Below, in pieces: positions 55,147 through 63,594 of a stretch of DNA of 64,000 nt. Position 1 is the first letter of the stretch. Every line of letters begins with the position of its first letter. The DNA is taken from positions 1,550,001 through 1,614,000 of the forward strand of contig NZ_CP168034.1 of assembly GCF_041530365.1 (NCBI RefSeq), given 5' to 3'. Made by a program: the position numbers and the translations under genes. The notes beneath the pieces are model-generated. The model did not search any database, was not told the DNA's origin, and was given only the letters and a program-made list of their open reading frames with translations. Source of the DNA: Capnocytophaga sp. ARDL2. GTDB lineage: Bacteria; Bacteroidota; Bacteroidia; Flavobacteriales; Flavobacteriaceae.

Positions 55147-56388
55147 GTGTACGCAATCATAGATTTAGAAACCACAGGAGGAAAATTCAACGAAGAAGGA
55201 ATTACCGAAATTGCCATTTACCGTTTTGATGGACAAGAAATTACCGACCAATTTATCAGCTTGGTAAATCCGGAAATTCCCATTCATCCCTATGTAACCA
55301 AACTTACGGGAATCAAAAATTCTATGCTTCGTTCGGCTCCAAAATTTTATGAAATAGCCAAGCGAATTGTAGAAATTACCCAAGATTGTACTTTGGTGGC
55401 ACACAATGCAGGTTTTGATTATCGCGTGTTGCAATTAGAATTTCGCAGGTTGGGATATGATTTTCAGATGCCTTCGATTTGCACGGTAGAACTATCCAAA
55501 CAACTTTTGCCTGATGCCGAGACATACAGTTTAGGAAAATTGGCTCGTTCGTTGGGAATTCCCGTAGCAGACAGACATCGTGCGTTTGGAGATGCACTTG
55601 CCACTTTGAAACTGTTCAAATTGTTGTTGGAAAAAGATCAATCTAAAGAAATTGTAAAGCAATCGGTAAAGACTATTTTACAGAAAGAATACGCCCCCAA
55701 ATTGTTCAATATTTTGGAGCGATTGCCCTCTACAACAGGCGTTTTTTATGTCTATGATTACAATCAGAGCATCATTTATATTGGTAAAGCAACGAATATT
55801 CGCAAAAAAGTTTCTCAATTGTTTACCTCAGATTCCAAGTTGGGAAAACGTATTCAGCAAGATGTAGGAGCAATAACATTTGAAGAAACAGGCAATGAAT
55901 TATTGGCTATTTTAAAAGAAAAAGAGGAAATTTCGATTATAAAACCTACATTGAATACCCTTCAAAAAAAGCCCATTTTTATCTGGAGTTTGTACTGGGA
56001 TGACAATGAAAATCCAACCAAAGTAATCGTAGATAGAACAGACAACAGAAGAAAAGTATTAGAATCTTTCAAACATCAAAAAGATGCGTTGGAATATGCA
56101 AATAAAATCAATAAGTTGAAAAATATTGAATTGATAAAAGAACATTTCAAAGAGCAAAAAGTATTTTTTAATCAATTGATTATCATAATGAAAGGGAGGA
56201 CAATCAATGAAAAAACAGCATTGGTTATAAAGAATAATAAATTTGAGGGGTATTGTTTCTTTGATTTGAATTATCAAATTCGCACGGAGCATATCCTCAA
56301 TCAAATTTTAATACCTTTGACCAATAAAGACACGATGAATATCATCAAAAATTATTTGGCTACAAAAAATGATTATAAGTTGTTGTAA
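55147..56388 (+). CDS. DnaQ-like 3'-5' exonuclease fused to a GIY-YIG nuclease domain
   Basis: 413 residues, GTG start. An exonuclease domain (1-170) of DEDDh type: AIIDLETTGG (Asp, Glu), VAHNAGFDYRVLQLE and ADRHRAFGDALAT (His, Asp). A GIY-YIG domain follows (about 195-275): TTGVFYVYDYNQSIIYIGKATNI with the Arg/Glu residues downstream. The C-terminal 130 residues are unassigned. This resembles UvrC/Cho-type nucleases fused to an epsilon-like domain, known in several phyla, and probably acts in repair. It is 12 bases downstream of YggS. Confidence 0.9.
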   Translation: MYAIIDLETTGGKFNEEGITEIAIYRFDGQEITDQFISLVNPEIPIHPYVTKLTGIKNSMLRSAPKFYEIAKRIVEITQDCTLVAHNAGFDYRVLQLEFRRLGYDFQMPSICTVELSKQLLPDAETYSLGKLARSLGIPVADRHRAFGDALATLKLFKLLLEKDQSKEIVKQSVKTILQKEYAPKLFNILERLPSTTGVFYVYDYNQSIIYIGKATNIRKKVSQLFTSDSKLGKRIQQDVGAITFEETGNELLAILKEKEEISIIKPTLNTLQKKPIFIWSLYWDDNENPTKVIVDRTDNRRKVLESFKHQKDALEYANKINKLKNIELIKEHFKEQKVFFNQLIIIMKGRTINEKTALVIKNNKFEGYCFFDLNYQIRTEHILNQILIPLTNKDTMNIIKNYLATKNDYKLL

Positions 56389-56436
56389 GATATAGCCACG
56401 AATAACATGAATTACGCAATGAAGTTATCTCTACTT

Positions 56437-56684
56437 TTAAATTTTAGATTTATTTCATGCATTCCCCTCTAAAAAGAAGGGGTGGTCGCAGACCGGAGTA
56501 CATAAAAAGATAAATTTTTATAATTTTTTCTGTTGATTTGATTTTCGTTGATGTTTTTTTTGAATTATCAAAAAACAAAATTTGCGGTAATCTGTTTTAA
56601 ACCGTAGGTTTAATCATTTCAGAAAAAATCTGTGATTATCTGCAAAATCTGCGTGAGAAAAAAAGTCAAGATGAATTCAATTTT
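56437..56684. repeat. Interspersed repeat family A, copy 3
   Basis: The 391-base gap before the potassium-channel gene holds GTTGATTTGATTTTCGTTGA, GAATTATCAAAAAACAAAA, GCGGTAATCTG, AAACCGTAGGTTTAATC and CTGCGTGAGAAAAAAAGTC. Its left part carries an inverted copy of the inner segment of copy 1 (GGGAATGC side; CCCCTCTAAAAAGAAGG). The right flank AAGATGAATTCAA is shared with copy 1. A REP-like GCACCGTAGGTGC follows at 56743-56755. Confidence 0.72.
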
Positions 56685-56779
56685 TTTATCCAAAAATTAA
56701 ATAATTCATGGAAATTTGTATAATTTGTGGCATAAAAAAGTTTGCACCGTAGGTGCTTGTGAAATAAAGATTTCCAAAA

Positions 56780-57637
56780 ATGAAACGATTAAAATCAAAA
56801 AACGAATTACTCAAACAAAAGATATACATTATCATTTATGGAACGGGAACCGTTGCAGGTCGATTGTTTGATATTATTTTGTTGGGAGTAATCCTATTTA
56901 GTATGGTATTGGTGATGCTCGAATCAATAGAGCAAATTGATTCTAAGTATCACAATTTACTGATTTATGGAGAATACGTCATCACCATATTTTTTACGAT
57001 AGAATACTTTCTAAGGATATATTCCAACAAGAAACCACTGAGTTATATCTTTAGTTTTTATGGTTTGATAGACCTCTTGGCGTTGCTACCAATGTACCTT
57101 TCGGTATTCATTCCCAATACGAGTTTTCTCATCACATTTAGAGCCTTGCGATTGTTGAGAATTTTTGTCATATTTGATATGATACCTATTTTAAACCAAC
57201 AATGGCAACTTAAAGAAGCACTTAAACAGAGTAAGAATAAAATATTGGTATTCATTTATTTTATGATGGTTATTTCTGTGGTTTTGGGTACGCTAATGTT
57301 TATGATAGAAGGCAAAGAAAACGGCTTTGTTGATATTCCTACAAGTATTTATTGGTGTATCGTAACGATGACTACTGTGGGGTATGGCGATCTTGCTCCA
57401 ACCACAGGAATCGGACAGTTTTTGGCTTCGATCATTATGATTATGGGTTACGGTATCATCGCTGTACCAACCGGAATCGTAACCTCGGAATATGGTAAAC
57501 TTAACAAAAAAGAAAAGAAAAACAAAGTACAATGTACGCAGTGTTTCAAGAAAATAAAACAGCATAATTACTGCCCATATTGTGGTACAAAAATCATTGA
57601 AAAAGACACATGCAACGATACCTCATCATCATCATAG
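56780..57637 (+). CDS. Voltage-gated-type potassium channel with C-terminal zinc ribbon
   Basis: 285 residues with six membrane helices (about 25-225). The selectivity filter is TMTTVGYGDLAPTT. S4 is weakly charged (FRALRLLRIFVIF). A C-terminal cytoplasmic zinc ribbon (VQCTQCFKKIKQHNYCPYCG) is unusual in its place after a channel but known in Bacteroidota homologues. The last 28 bases overlap miaA, so the two are coupled. Confidence 0.88.
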   Translation: MKRLKSKNELLKQKIYIIIYGTGTVAGRLFDIILLGVILFSMVLVMLESIEQIDSKYHNLLIYGEYVITIFFTIEYFLRIYSNKKPLSYIFSFYGLIDLLALLPMYLSVFIPNTSFLITFRALRLLRIFVIFDMIPILNQQWQLKEALKQSKNKILVFIYFMMVISVVLGTLMFMIEGKENGFVDIPTSIYWCIVTMTTVGYGDLAPTTGIGQFLASIIMIMGYGIIAVPTGIVTSEYGKLNKKEKKNKVQCTQCFKKIKQHNYCPYCGTKIIEKDTCNDTSSSS

Positions 57638-58539
57638 GACCTACTGCAATAGGAAAAACAGCCTTGGCAATTGAGTTGGCAAAGCGATTTTCTACGGAAA
57701 TTATTTCCTGTGATAGCCGTCAGTTTTTCAAAGAAATGACCATTGGAACCGCTGTACCAAGTGAGGAAGAATTGGCTGCTGCACCACATCATTTCATTCA
57801 AAACAAAAGTATATTTTCGCATTATAATGTAGGAGAATTTATGGAAGAAGCACACGAGAAATTAAAAGAATTGTTTGCTAAAAATCCAGTGCAAATTATG
57901 GTGGGTGGTTCGGGTTTATATGTCAATGCAATGTTGTATGGAATCGACGAATTTCCAGAAGTTTCGCAAGAAATAAAAGACAAAATTGAAAGAAAATACA
58001 GCGAAGAAGGATTGGTATTTTTGCAAAGAGAATTAAAAGAAAAAGACCCTGATTATTTCGAACATTTGACCAAAGAAAATCCACAAACCTTACAAAATCC
58101 ACAACGAATGCAACGTTTTTTGGCGGTTTGTTGTGCAGCCGATGCACCGTATTCATCATTTTTAAATCGACAAAAAAACGAATTGCCATATACACCTATT
58201 TTGGTCGGATTGACAGCCGATAGAGAAAAAATGTATGAGCGTATCAACAAGCGAGTGGATATTATGATGCAAAACGGATTGCTAAAAGAAGCAGAGCAGT
58301 TGTATCCACACAGAGATTTAAACGCATTGCAAACCGTAGGTTATCGAGAATTGTTTGATTATTTTGACGGAAAAGTATCGTTGGACGAAGCCGTAGAAAA
58401 CATCAAAACCAACACCCGTAGATTTGCCAAACGCCAAAAGACCTGGTTCAAGCGATATGAAAATGTTTTGTGGTTTGATTATCAAATGCCAGTTGATGAA
58501 ATTTTTGATGAAATAAATAATCACATTCCAACTTCGTAG
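57610..58539 (+). CDS. miaA: tRNA dimethylallyltransferase
   Basis: 309 residues. P-loop IIGPTAIGKTALAIELA, then IISCDSRQFFKEMTIGT, the DMAPP-site residues and VGGSGLYVNAMLYG, and LQTVGYRELFDYFDG near the C-terminus. It isopentenylates A37 of UNN-decoding tRNAs. The ATG lies within the end of the channel gene. Confidence 0.97.
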   Translation: MQRYLIIIIGPTAIGKTALAIELAKRFSTEIISCDSRQFFKEMTIGTAVPSEEELAAAPHHFIQNKSIFSHYNVGEFMEEAHEKLKELFAKNPVQIMVGGSGLYVNAMLYGIDEFPEVSQEIKDKIERKYSEEGLVFLQRELKEKDPDYFEHLTKENPQTLQNPQRMQRFLAVCCAADAPYSSFLNRQKNELPYTPILVGLTADREKMYERINKRVDIMMQNGLLKEAEQLYPHRDLNALQTVGYRELFDYFDGKVSLDEAVENIKTNTRRFAKRQKTWFKRYENVLWFDYQMPVDEIFDEINNHIPTS

Positions 58540-58690
58540 GGGCGAATCATAATTCGACCGAAAACGATCGAATATCAAAATTTACACAGCAACCTATGTT
58601 TTCTTTCAAAGCGAAGTATCTTTGTTTTTTATAGTCTGCTCCATAGAAGCAATCTGTTAGTAACCAAGCTCCGTTAGGAGCGACCCATTA
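58536..58690. repeat. Repeat-rich spacer between miaA and the thioesterase gene
   Basis: Holds the short dyad GCGAATCATAATTCG right after the miaA stop, a family C-like piece (TTTCAAAGCGAAGTATCTTTG) and GCTCCGTTAGGAGC, a REP-like dyad (58668-58681). Confidence 0.5.
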
Positions 58691-58696
58691 GTTAGA

Positions 58697-59422
58697 ATGA
58701 AAAAGTTAAAATATACCGAAGATTGGAAAATAAATTTTCCACAATGTGACATCAGTTCACGGTTGAAAATCACAGAAATAAGCAATATTTTTCAAATCAT
58801 AGCCAACAATCACGCCCATTTGTTAGAAATGGATTACCGACAGATGAGTGCCTACAATCAAGCGTGGGTGCTATCGGCTATGAGAATAGAATTGGAAAAA
58901 CTTCCCACTTGGAATCAGACCATCAGCAATCACACATGGATACAAGAATATATCGACGGTAGAGCCATTCGAAATTTTGTGCAAAAGCACAACGACAAAC
59001 CCTTTGCGAGTTTGTCCAGTCTTTGGGTGGTTATCAATACCGAAAAACGCAGACCTGAACCTTTGGCTGTTGATATCAGTGGCATTGAATTTTTTCCCCA
59101 TGAAAAAGTAACACAATCGCCCATTCAACGTTTGAATATACAATTGGAAGCTCAAGAGATTCAACAACGCAAAGTTCTATATTCAGATTTGGATGTAGTA
59201 GGACATGTAAACAATATCAAGTACATGGAGTGGTGCTTGGATTTATTGCCCATAGACTTTCACCTAAAGAAAAAAATTAAAGCCATTGATTTGAACTACC
59301 TACGCGAACTAAACTTTGGCGCTGAAGTAACCATCTATCAAACCCAACAAGAAGATGGGATATATTTTTACATAAAAAAAGCCGAAACCATCGTTTTTGC
59401 GATGAGAGTAGAGGAGAGGTAA
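58697..59422 (+). CDS. Acyl-ACP thioesterase
   Basis: 241 residues forming two hot-dog folds. The second carries SDLDVVGHVNNIKYMEWCLD, with the catalytic Asp/Asn/His set of the FatA-type family; the first has NIFQIIANNHAHLLEMDY. It releases free fatty acids from ACP. Located downstream of miaA, an order seen in other Bacteroidota. Confidence 0.9.
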   Translation: MKKLKYTEDWKINFPQCDISSRLKITEISNIFQIIANNHAHLLEMDYRQMSAYNQAWVLSAMRIELEKLPTWNQTISNHTWIQEYIDGRAIRNFVQKHNDKPFASLSSLWVVINTEKRRPEPLAVDISGIEFFPHEKVTQSPIQRLNIQLEAQEIQQRKVLYSDLDVVGHVNNIKYMEWCLDLLPIDFHLKKKIKAIDLNYLRELNFGAEVTIYQTQQEDGIYFYIKKAETIVFAMRVEER

Positions 59423-59492
59423 AATTTATCGAAAGAAGAAAAAAAATCAAAAAATAATAGTAAATTTGTAAAAATATTTAAATAAACACACA

Positions 59493-59705
59493 ATGGAATT
59501 TACAGAAAACTTCAAAAAATCAAACAATTTTAGAATAGAAGGTCAAATGTTGTATATTATTGACGAAAACGGAAAAGAATTAGAACTTTTCGTAGGTTTT
59601 GACGTATTGACAGCAAGATGGTCAGAAGAAGGACGTTTAATCGTAGTATCTACTGGAGGAAATGTACGTTCGTATGAAAATGAAACAGAATACATCTCAA
59701 TCTAA
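59493..59705 (+). CDS. Small conserved hypothetical protein
   Basis: 70 residues, acidic, no signal peptide. It reads as a compact beta-rich domain (NNFRIEGQMLYIIDENGK, RLIVVSTGGNVRSYENETEY). The codon use is biased toward common codons, as in well-expressed genes. I do not recognise the family. It is followed by a strong terminator, so it is a one-gene unit. Confidence 0.7.
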   Translation: MEFTENFKKSNNFRIEGQMLYIIDENGKELELFVGFDVLTARWSEEGRLIVVSTGGNVRSYENETEYISI

Positions 59706-59746
59706 AGATAAATAATAATTGTTTGTAATACAATAAAATAATCACA

Positions 59747-59795
59747 TTAGCTGTTTGAAAAGCAATACTAACGATTTCAAACAGCTTTTTTTATG
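59747..59795 (+). terminator. Intrinsic terminator after the small protein gene
   Basis: AGCTGTTTGAAA and TTTCAAACAGCT form a perfect 12-base stem with a 14-base loop followed by T7. Confidence 0.85.
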
Positions 59796-59800
59796 AAATT

Positions 59801-60244
59801 ATGTACAGTAAAGAAGAAGTAAGATTACTCAAAAAAAAGTTTTGGACAGATTTTGCATCGGCATATCCAAAAAAATGGTTGTTATTTGATACAAAAATCA
59901 AAGATTTTGCTTTTAAGTTTTATGTTGATAACAAAAAGGCTCAAGTAGCTCTTGAAATTGAACCCAAAGACGAAAATCTAAGAAAAATCTATTACGAAAA
60001 AATAGAATCTTTACGTACATTGCTTTGGGAAAATCATGTACCAGATGCTATTTTAGAACGAAATTATCATCTAGACAACGGCAAATGCATTAGTCGTATA
60101 TGGGTAGAAATGCCCAATGTATCCTTGCACAAACCCGATACCTGGAAACAAATTTTTGATTTCTTTTATAAAGAAATGACCAATTTCGAAGAGTTTTACG
60201 AAGAATATTCAGATTATATCAAAGACCTCGAACTCAATACGTAA
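59801..60244 (+). CDS. DUF4268 domain protein
   Basis: 147 residues. KKFWTDFASAYPKKWLLFDTKIKDFAFKFYVDNKKAQVALEIEP and VEMPNVSLHKPDTWKQIFDFF match the DUF4268 family, found alone in Bacteroidota and as a C-terminal domain of some restriction-related proteins. Function unknown. It ends 4 bases before the barrel-protein gene and is likely cotranscribed. Confidence 0.82.
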   Translation: MYSKEEVRLLKKKFWTDFASAYPKKWLLFDTKIKDFAFKFYVDNKKAQVALEIEPKDENLRKIYYEKIESLRTLLWENHVPDAILERNYHLDNGKCISRIWVEMPNVSLHKPDTWKQIFDFFYKEMTNFEEFYEEYSDYIKDLELNT

Positions 60245-60248
60245 TATT

Positions 60249-62075
60249 ATGAAGGTAAAGATTTTCATCCTCATTTTCTTTGCGTTGCTCTTTTCAACAA
60301 AGAGTACGGCTCAGTATGACGATTCTTTACCTTCAGATCAGTACATGGACTCCTTTGTACGTGCTCCACGTACTACCAAAATAGGCAAATTGTTAAAAAA
60401 ATACACCTATAGAATACCCAATAAACCATTGACAAGCAAGCCTAAAGCCTCACAAGAAGTACAACCAGATTACGTGGTACAAAACGGAAAAGTGATACGT
60501 AATATCATCATCAACAGTTACGATCCCTTTGGAGCTAATTTTAAAAATCCCAATCGTAAAACCAATAAATTTGAAAAAATAGGAAATGTTCTACATGGTA
60601 AAACGAAAAATTTTACCATTCGAAACCTCCTGTTGTTCAAAAAAAACGACACATTTTCTGCTGATAAAATAGTAGAATCCGAACGATTGTTACGTAGTTT
60701 GGGTTACATACGCACAGCAGAAATTTCTATAGATTCTACTTATGTAAGCAAAGATTCTGTTGATGTGATCATCAATACACTCGATGCATGGGCAATTTAT
60801 GCAAACGGTTCTATGTCCACTTCTTCTTTACGACTCAATACCTATACGAGAAATTTTGTAGGTTTAGGTCATTATTTTTCAGTACAATACCGTACCCGAT
60901 TTAAAGAAGATCTTCATGGGTATAATTTTCGTTACATCATCCCAAATATAGCAAAACAGTACATAACGTTTCACACGCAATACCATAAGGATTTAGGCGG
61001 AAATTATAATAAGTTTATTCAACTCAACAGAGATTTTTATTCCCCATTAGCAAACTGGGCAGGAGGTATCTATCTCGCTCAGACTTTTTACAGAGATTCA
61101 GTACCTGATCTGACCAATTCGTATTTTATCAATCAAGATTTTAAATACAACGAATACAATACGTGGGCAGGTACAGCCATACCAATTTCTGAGAAACAAG
61201 ACATCAACAATCGGGTAAATTTGTATATAGCTGCAAAATACAATCATCGAAAATATACTTCAGAACCCAATTTGTATTACGATCCATACAATCATTTTTC
61301 AGACCATCAGTTGCTATTATTTGCAACAGGAATCAACTCGTATTCGTATAAAAAAGAACGCTATCTCTTTTATGACAATAGGGTAGAAGACATTCCAGTA
61401 GGAAAGCGACTGAGATTTACGTATGGTTTTCAGTGGAAAAATCAGCAAAAATTACCTTATTACAGTTTGTCGTACACTTATGCAAACCAGTATTCGTTTG
61501 GATATATCAGCAATACGTTGCAGTACGGAACTTTCAGACAAAATCAACAAAATACCCAAGGCGTATTTCGAGCAGAAACACTATATTTTTCTCATTTACA
61601 ACAATTGGGCAATTGGAAATTTAGACATTTTATTTACCATGATTTTGTCTATGGAATCAATCGACTTGATTACGAAAAGGATCGAATCAGTATCAACGGA
61701 CATCACGGGATTACAGGCTTTTCGAGCTATCATCTCAGAGGTACTCAAAAGACTACACTCACTTTGCAAACACAGAGCTATTCTCCTTATTCCCTTATGG
61801 GATTTAGGTTCAATCCCTTTATAAATCTGTCCGTTGGAATGATCAATTCGCATCAGTCACAGCTCTTTAAAAATGAGCCTTATACAAAAATAGGATTAGG
61901 CGTCCAGATTACCAACGATTATCTAACCCTTAGTAGGTTCAATCTGTCCATTTCCTATTTCCCACACATCCCCGATAGAGGATATAATATATTTGAATTT
62001 AATAAATTGCGAAATGATGATTTCAATTATCACCATTTTCAAATCGGCGAACCCAACTCGGTTCCCTATCACTGA
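60249..62075 (+). CDS. Outer-membrane beta-barrel protein with a POTRA-like domain
   Basis: 608 residues. Signal peptide (KVKIFILIFFALLFSTKSTAQ). A POTRA-like domain (about 65-185) has FTIRNLLLFKKNDTFSADKIVESERLLRSLGYI and ends with VDVIINTLDAWAI. The rest is a long beta-barrel with alternating aromatic strands, to FQIGEPNSVPYH. It resembles Omp85/TamA-like proteins of Bacteroidota but lacks a clear C-terminal BamA signature. It may assemble or export surface proteins; this is inferred. Confidence 0.78.
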   Translation: MKVKIFILIFFALLFSTKSTAQYDDSLPSDQYMDSFVRAPRTTKIGKLLKKYTYRIPNKPLTSKPKASQEVQPDYVVQNGKVIRNIIINSYDPFGANFKNPNRKTNKFEKIGNVLHGKTKNFTIRNLLLFKKNDTFSADKIVESERLLRSLGYIRTAEISIDSTYVSKDSVDVIINTLDAWAIYANGSMSTSSLRLNTYTRNFVGLGHYFSVQYRTRFKEDLHGYNFRYIIPNIAKQYITFHTQYHKDLGGNYNKFIQLNRDFYSPLANWAGGIYLAQTFYRDSVPDLTNSYFINQDFKYNEYNTWAGTAIPISEKQDINNRVNLYIAAKYNHRKYTSEPNLYYDPYNHFSDHQLLLFATGINSYSYKKERYLFYDNRVEDIPVGKRLRFTYGFQWKNQQKLPYYSLSYTYANQYSFGYISNTLQYGTFRQNQQNTQGVFRAETLYFSHLQQLGNWKFRHFIYHDFVYGINRLDYEKDRISINGHHGITGFSSYHLRGTQKTTLTLQTQSYSPYSLMGFRFNPFINLSVGMINSHQSQLFKNEPYTKIGLGVQITNDYLTLSRFNLSISYFPHIPDRGYNIFEFNKLRNDDFNYHHFQIGEPNSVPYH

Positions 62076-62082
62076 TTTGGGC

Positions 62083-62195
62083 GTGCCCCGCCCTATATTC
62101 TCAACGGTGTTAAAGGGCGGGTCGCGTCGTCCGCTGTATCTTTTGTGTTGGCTATCGCCTCCACAAAAGGATGTCGCTCCCATCGCTCACGCGTA
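62083..62195. repeat. GC-rich interspersed repeat (family D)
   Basis: GGGCGTGCCCCGCCC, AGGGCGGGTCGCG, CCGCTGTATCTTTTGTG, CACAAAAGGATGTCGC and ATCGCTCACGCG. It has GGGCG/CGCCC arms and CTTTTGTG/CACAAAAG arms. Base composition is far above the window average. Repeats of this kind recur between genes in flavobacteria (from memory); only one copy is here. Confidence 0.65.
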
Positions 62196-62247
62196 GAAAG
62201 ATTTTAGTTTAGCATTTTTTATATTTTTAATATTACGATTTAAACCC

Positions 62248-62255
62248 TATCTTTG
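62248..62255 (+). promoter_or_regulatory. Putative -7 element (TATCTTTG) for the TlpA-like gene
   Basis: Perfect TAnnTTTG match 19 bases before the ATG, right after repeat family D. Confidence 0.5.
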
Positions 62256-62273
62256 TAGAAATAAAGATTTACC

Positions 62274-62828
62274 ATGAAAAAAATACTATTTGCAGCATGT
62301 ATGGCTATTACAATGATAGCATGTAAAGACAAAAATACCACGCAAACTTCAGATAATACAGAAATAGAGCAAACTATGAATGCTGAAAAACACTATTTTT
62401 CTGACGAAACCAATCGAGAAATTCTCACCACATTGGAGGGAAATCAACTTTCTTTCGAGGAAATTATCAATCAACAAAAAGGAAAATTGACCGTAGTAGA
62501 AATTTGGGCAAGTTGGTGTCCTGATTGTATCAAAGGCTTTCCAAAGTTGGAAGAATTACAAGAAAATTTCCCAGATTTAAACTTTGTTTTTGTTTCATTA
62601 GACAAAACTCCAGAAGATTGGAAAGCAGCTATTGAAAAATACAACTTGAAAGGAAACCATTTTTATATCCAACAAAAAATGAAAGAATCATTCGGAACAT
62701 CGGTTGCTCTGGATTGGATTCCTAGATATATTTTGGTGAACAAAGACGGAAGTATCATCAATTTCAAGGCAATTACCGCAGACGAAGAAGCCTTTATCAA
62801 CGATATTAAAGCACATTACAACAATTAA
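62274..62828 (+). CDS. TlpA-like thioredoxin-fold lipoprotein
   Basis: 184 residues. Lipoprotein signal KKILFAACMAITMIAC (Cys17). The thioredoxin fold (about 55-180) has active site WASWCPDC, then KGFPKLEELQENF and a cis-Pro in DWIPRYILV. It probably acts as a thiol reductase or disulfide isomerase in the periplasm. tpiA starts 3 bases after its stop. Confidence 0.92.
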   Translation: MKKILFAACMAITMIACKDKNTTQTSDNTEIEQTMNAEKHYFSDETNREILTTLEGNQLSFEEIINQQKGKLTVVEIWASWCPDCIKGFPKLEELQENFPDLNFVFVSLDKTPEDWKAAIEKYNLKGNHFYIQQKMKESFGTSVALDWIPRYILVNKDGSIINFKAITADEEAFINDIKAHYNN

Positions 62829-62831
62829 TTT

Positions 62832-63584
62832 ATGAGACATACCATTGTAGCGGGTAACTGGAAAATGCACAAAAATGCAGCAGAAACTCAGCAATTTGTA
62901 AACGATTTAATCGAAAATATGCCCAACGGAAAAGAAGTGGAAGTAATCATTGCTCCACCTTTTACCAATTTATTAATTGCAACCCAAACTTTAGAGCATA
63001 CCAATATAGGAGTAGCTGCTCAGAATATGCACCAAGCAGAAGGCGGTGCTTTTACGGGCGAAATTTCTGCCGATATGTTGAAAAGCGTAGGGGTAAATAC
63101 TGTAATTTTGGGTCATTCGGAAAGAAGACAATATTTCAAAGAAACCAATGCTTTGTTGGCAAATAAAGTAGATACCGCTTTGAGACACAATATGCGCGTA
63201 ATTTTCTGCGTAGGAGAAGAGCTAAACGACCGCAAAAACAAGCAACACCTCAATGTGGTGTATTATCAATTGAAAGATTCTTTGTTTCACTTGCCAAAAT
63301 CGGCTTGGAACAACATTGTTTTGGCTTATGAACCTGTATGGGCAATTGGTACAGGCGAAACAGCAACACCCGAACAAGCCCAAGAAATGCACCAATACAT
63401 CAGAGAGCAAATCGCTATTCAATATGATAAAGAAGTGGCAGAAAACACTTCAATTTTGTACGGAGGTAGCGTAAAACCAGAAAATTCTAAAGAGATTTTC
63501 TCAAAACCAGATGTTGACGGCGGACTCATAGGAGGTGCTGCCTTGAAAGTAGAAGATTTTGTAAACATTATAAACAACGGATAA
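62832..63584 (+). CDS. tpiA: Triosephosphate isomerase
   Basis: 250 residues. Asn/Lys in GNWKMHK, catalytic His in ILGHSERRQYF, catalytic Glu in AYEPVWAIGTG and the phosphate loop GGSVKPEN and DGGLIGGAAL. It interconverts dihydroxyacetone phosphate and glyceraldehyde 3-phosphate. Cotranscribed with the TlpA-like gene. Confidence 0.98.
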   Translation: MRHTIVAGNWKMHKNAAETQQFVNDLIENMPNGKEVEVIIAPPFTNLLIATQTLEHTNIGVAAQNMHQAEGGAFTGEISADMLKSVGVNTVILGHSERRQYFKETNALLANKVDTALRHNMRVIFCVGEELNDRKNKQHLNVVYYQLKDSLFHLPKSAWNNIVLAYEPVWAIGTGETATPEQAQEMHQYIREQIAIQYDKEVAENTSILYGGSVKPENSKEIFSKPDVDGGLIGGAALKVEDFVNIINNG

Positions 63585-63594
63585 TTAATAAATT

